From contig BDGG01000006.1 of the NCBI GenBank assembly GCA_001949185.1, forward strand, positions 1,671,657 to 1,735,656: a stretch of 64,000 bases of DNA, given 5' to 3'. The number at the start of each line of letters is the position of its first letter. Positions within the stretch are counted from its first letter, which is position 1. Position numbers and translations under genes: made by a program. Source of the stretch: Ramazzottius varieornatus (lineage: Eukaryota; Tardigrada; Eutardigrada; Parachela; Ramazzottiidae). Under the pieces are notes generated by a model. It had not been told where the DNA came from. It searched no databases and was given only the letters and a program-made list of their open reading frames with translations. Shown here one piece after another: positions 60,862 through 64,000 of this stretch.

Positions 60862-61379
60862 ATCAGCAAAATCGGTAGTCAACCCAATCGGTAGTTAACC
60901 TAGAGACCGTGGCCCCACAGTACGGCAAAACTCAGATGCTTGAAGTTTGAACACCCAAAAGCTCCAATTTTTTGTTAGTTTTCGGTACGTGGATCTGCGC
61001 GGCAGTCTTCGGCTTCCTGCTGCAATCTGCATGCTGTGCTGTACAAATTTCGCCATTTTGCGCACTGCAGCTGTGCAGCGCATGCGGCCAGATTCCGTGC
61101 TCTAGCTCCGAACAAAGACTGTATTAGCCGCATATCTGACGCTATACCCAGATACGATTTCGTTGTACCAGGCTTTGCGATCCGACTCTTCGTCGATGGC
61201 AAATTGAATTGATTGTTGTTGTTTTCGCTGGCCATTCGGTGTCAGAAAAGTTTGTCCCCAAATTGAGCCGTCGATACCCATTTACCTGTTAAGAACTGGC
61301 AGCCAAGTCGGATGCCGCAGCGTGTCAGCAGACCGTCGCATTTCCGCTCCTGACCCAGTAGTCATCCCAGGCGACTGCG

Positions 61380-61925
61380 CAGCACAGACAACTGGTGACG
61401 ACCGGCGTCAACGCCGGCAGGAATGACGTGAAACTGGGCTGCAGCGTGAACGGCCCGCCACTCCAGCTATCTGGCCACGCTTACTTGGTGATCGACCACC
61501 GAGCCGTTACAACAGCATCACCATTCCGTCGACTGACACCTCTAAAACAGCGGCGGTCACCGGCGACATGGTTCCCAAGAGATCTGCGAAGGCTGTTGAA
61601 AGCTACAGTGGACGAGACCACATCGACCTGGTCACCACGTCCGATGTTGTTTCAGTTTTTTATTTATTTATGGTCTGGAGAAAATTTGATTTACTTTTCG
61701 AGACTGGATTGTTTTACTCTAGAGTAAAACTGTACCTAACTTTGGGAGTAAACCTAGATAAAACACTGACGTGGTGGCCGTCAGCACAACAGGACACGGC
61801 CGTGGCGGGTGTCACCGTGGCGCATGCGGCGGTGGCAGATACAAAGGACATTGCGTTAGACGCTGGAAACATGGTGACGATAATCGCGGGAAGCAAGGAG
61901 TAATTAACGACCAAATCCATTGTAT
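61380..61925. mobile_element. Diverged relative of the 4.5-kb transposon interior
   Basis: Collinear matches to the element at 4543-5447 include GTGAACGGCCCGC (TTGAACGGCCCGC there), GGTTCCCAAGAG (GGTCCCAAGGGC) and ACAAAGGACATTGCG...CTGGAAACATGG (ACAAAGGACATGGTG...CTGGGAACATGG). About 150 bp of AT-rich sequence, including the palindrome at 61711-61730, interrupts the match. The CAAAATAG-type ends are not seen. Homology was judged by eye and needs an alignment. Confidence 0.4.
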
Positions 61926-62402
61926 TTAAATGCACTAAGATTTCTGACGCTGTAGTTAACTTTGTGAATGCATGAACCGTCCGATCTTGAACTCGGTCAA
62001 CAGCGGACCGTCTGTCCGATGACAGAATACCGGCACTATATGATCTTTTTGTTCGAGCTTATTCAAGTTTTTAACTTCGTTCACGCAAGGTCGATCCGAT
62101 TGTCTTCCTTTAAGGACGAACGACCATAAGGCAATTTTCAGAAGCTTTTAAGTTCTATGTATAGCCGAGCGCCACTTTTCAGCACGTAGTGATATTTCTG
62201 AGACTGTTTTCATTGAATTCGGCCGTGGCTTTTTGATCTCCACAGCGCGACGCTCGAACAGCGAATGAGCTCCCCACTTATTTGATTTTGTCCGGCGGAC
62301 TTGGCGGTGCCAACCTCTGGATATTTTCCCCAGTTTTGGTTGGAGGACAATCAACAATTGACCATGATTCGCCGCAGCGGAGATAGGGATTTTTGTTTTG
62401 AA

Positions 62403-64000
62403 ATGTTGGGAAGTATTCAACTGTTCGTCACATACTGCTCATTACTTCAATTACTTCAGTTATGTTCGGGTTTCTTTACTGTATCCGCCCAAATGAGGGA
62501 TGTTCCCAGTGGCGTTACTGTCGTACCGCTTAACATTAACACCACTTTGGTATCGGTGCCCGGAAATTCCAGGAAGCTAGAGATTTGCTCGACGGGTGCA
62601 TGCATATCTTTGGGTAAGTGTGCACAATAATTGCGTAGGGAATAATCATGACCAATAATTATGACCAACAATTATGACCACCAAACTGGCAAACTGGAGT
62701 ACCGCTAAACTGATCACACGTGGTAAATTTACAGCGAACCAGTTCTTATCGGCGGTAAACTTTTCCGTGGATCCATGCGACGATTTTCAAGCCTTCTCCT
62801 GCGGCAACTATATTGCAAGGCATCCTGTCAGCGGGTCGGAACAAGCTTCTGTTACTGGGGATGTGGGTATCGAAGCCATCAATAAAATCAAAGGTACAAA
62901 CGCACTTTGGGATTCTTGTTTCATTTCACGACAATTATTCCATAGCGATGCTGCAACTTACACCATATGACAACTACGTATACGACCAGATGGACGCGGA
63001 AGTCAAAGTGAAAAGAGCTTACCAGCAATGCGTCAGTAACCGTAAGTCGGGACGCAGAGACTTGACCATTCTAGTCCGGTTTCGTGCAAGAAGCTAGTGC
63101 AAAATAGTTTTTTGCTTCGAGGACTTTCCGAATCGTTCAACGCGGATGCATTACTGACGTACATGGGAGCGATTCTGCCCGGAGGATGGCCAATGATTAC
63201 CCCTAACTGGGATCCTGCGCAGTTCGATCTCTTTTCCGTGGTTCTGAATGCGGCAGTATACGGCGTCCAGCCGTTCTTCGTTACGGAGGTTGTTGCGGAT
63301 TTCACCAACCCAACCCAAAACCTTCTTATCTTCGCTCAGCCTTCGACTTTTGCATCAAAAGACACGTTGAACAGTGAAGATGGGTCAGGGGTAACATCGT
63401 CTTACCTTCAAAAGGTTGTTGAGACCACGCAGCTAATTCCCAGCAACACCAGCGGACCTCGTCCGGCGTCCGCCATTCTAAACGACGCGATCGACATCGT
63501 CAACCTCGAAAAAAACATCGCGCTCGTAAGCCAGACTGCTACAGTAGATAGTTTTAACGTTTGCGAGCAAGAAAACGGATTTGATGGATCAGATCGCTTT
63601 CCCAAGTGGCGCACACTGCCAATAGCACTGATATGCGCCACTTCGGAAACAATCAAACTCAATGCTGTAGTGGCGCAAGCTTGCAGCCGTTAACACCAGG
63701 AACCTGCGCCACTTGGTGATGCAGTTCCCGGTTGGCATCTACAGTAAAACCAGACGTTTAAGGAAGGGTTTTGTAGGCAGGACTCAACTTTGGACAGCAG
63801 GAGGACATTTCACTTGCCACAAATAAGACCACGCTCGGATCATTTCAAGACGGGGCGCTGAAACGGTCTAGCTTGTTTCAACGATTCATTGAATTTCACA
63901 GAGCTTTGCTCGCCATCGCCAATGTGACTTTTCGAATCGACAGAAACACAGTAGTTGTTCCGCTTACGTTTGACGTCTTCGTTGGTCTGGACCAGATCGT
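62403..64000 (+). CDS. M13 (neprilysin-like) metallopeptidase, 5' part
   Basis: Exons are 62403-62613, 62735-62893, 62946-63041, 63122-63558 and from about 63798 to the window end; all phases join. The N-terminus is a hydrophobic leader (MLGSIQLFVTYCSLLQLLQL) ending in VSAQ, either a signal peptide or, if the ATG at 62361-62363 is used, a short cytoplasmic tail plus signal anchor. The M13 N-terminal block follows: NFSVDPCDDFQAFSCGN, a YQQC cysteine, LLTYMGAILPGGWPMI and DIVNLEKNIAL. The zinc-binding HExxH and ExxxD motifs would lie beyond the right edge, so catalytic competence cannot be judged. Neprilysins cut small peptides at the cell surface and clear neuropeptides; the gene lies 2.9 kb downstream of a neuropeptide receptor. 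The last intron seen carries two hairpin repeats. Confidence 0.88.
63604..63714 (+). repeat. Two hairpin repeats in an M13 peptidase intron
   Basis: Copy a is 63604-63643 (40 bp, shortened centre) and copy b is 63668-63714 (47 bp, centre TTGCAGCCGTTAACACCAGG). The intron runs from 63559 to about 63797. Confidence 0.85.

Larger units (their letters stand above)
59522..62402. other. Repeat-bearing intergenic stretch
   Basis: No gene is recognised. It contains a foldback element (60152-60295), a 24-bp direct repeat pair (60618 and 60838), a region related to the 4.5-kb transposon (about 61380-61925) and a 20-bp perfect palindrome (61711-61730). Confidence 0.4.

Overview
The window is eukaryotic nuclear DNA from a compact invertebrate genome. 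Genes are split by mostly short GT-AG introns (about 40 bp to 1 kb), lie on both strands and sit close together. An allatostatin-C prohormone, an allatostatin-C receptor, a vicinal-cysteine nicotinic receptor subunit and a trypsin with CUB and LDLa modules point to a protostome, probably an ecdysozoan. A tardigrade would fit, but that is an inference from gene content and compactness only.

Layout. 0-2 kb: a tRNA-Leu(UAA), then part of an inositol-trisphosphate 3-kinase (minus). 4.1-5.7 kb: a frameshifted BTB-domain pseudogene whose intron holds a 0.9-kb DNA transposon. 5.8-6.2 kb: a THAP zinc-finger ORF. 6.9-9.1 kb: a secreted CUB-LDLa-trypsin protease (minus, 8 exons). 10.5-11.4 kb: the 3' part of an unrecognised membrane protein. 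11.4-20.6 kb: gene-poor, with MITE-like elements and perfect hairpins. 20.7-24.1 kb: SHOC2/SUR-8 leucine-rich-repeat scaffold (13 exons). 24.4-25.0 kb: a small coiled-coil protein (minus). 25.7-28.7 kb: CDP-diacylglycerol synthase (9 exons). 29.4-30.7 kb: allatostatin-C-type prohormone (minus). 32.8-36.3 kb: nicotinic acetylcholine receptor alpha subunit (minus, 12 exons). 37.0-38.4 kb: a galectin with a Gly/His-rich tail (minus). 39.7-40.2 kb: a MITE carrying a nested hairpin repeat. 41.1-42.1 kb: a chromodomain gene with an in-frame stop (minus). 42.6-43.1 kb: an acyl-CoA synthetase (FATP-like) fragment. 43.1-44.3 kb: an unrecognised acidic/basic protein. 45.3-47.0 kb: a GLUT-type sugar transporter. 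47-56.3 kb: gene-poor. 56.3-59.5 kb: an allatostatin-C/somatostatin-like GPCR (7 exons, one of only 10 nt). 59.5-62.4 kb: repeats. 62.4-64 kb: the 5' part of an M13 (neprilysin) metallopeptidase that runs off the window.

Two signals stand out. First, a dispersed near-palindrome of about 47 bp (arms AAGTGGCGCAC and GTGCGCCACTT) occurs about 25 times. At least 19 copies lie inside introns of seven different genes, often as side-by-side pairs or triplets, and none lies in an exon. Second, an allatostatin-C prohormone and a GPCR with the hallmarks of its receptor lie only about 26 kb apart. They could act as ligand and receptor, and the M13 peptidase next to the receptor belongs to a family that degrades neuropeptides; both functional links are inferences.

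Exon coordinates come from reading splice sites and checking that phases join. They are not supported by transcripts.
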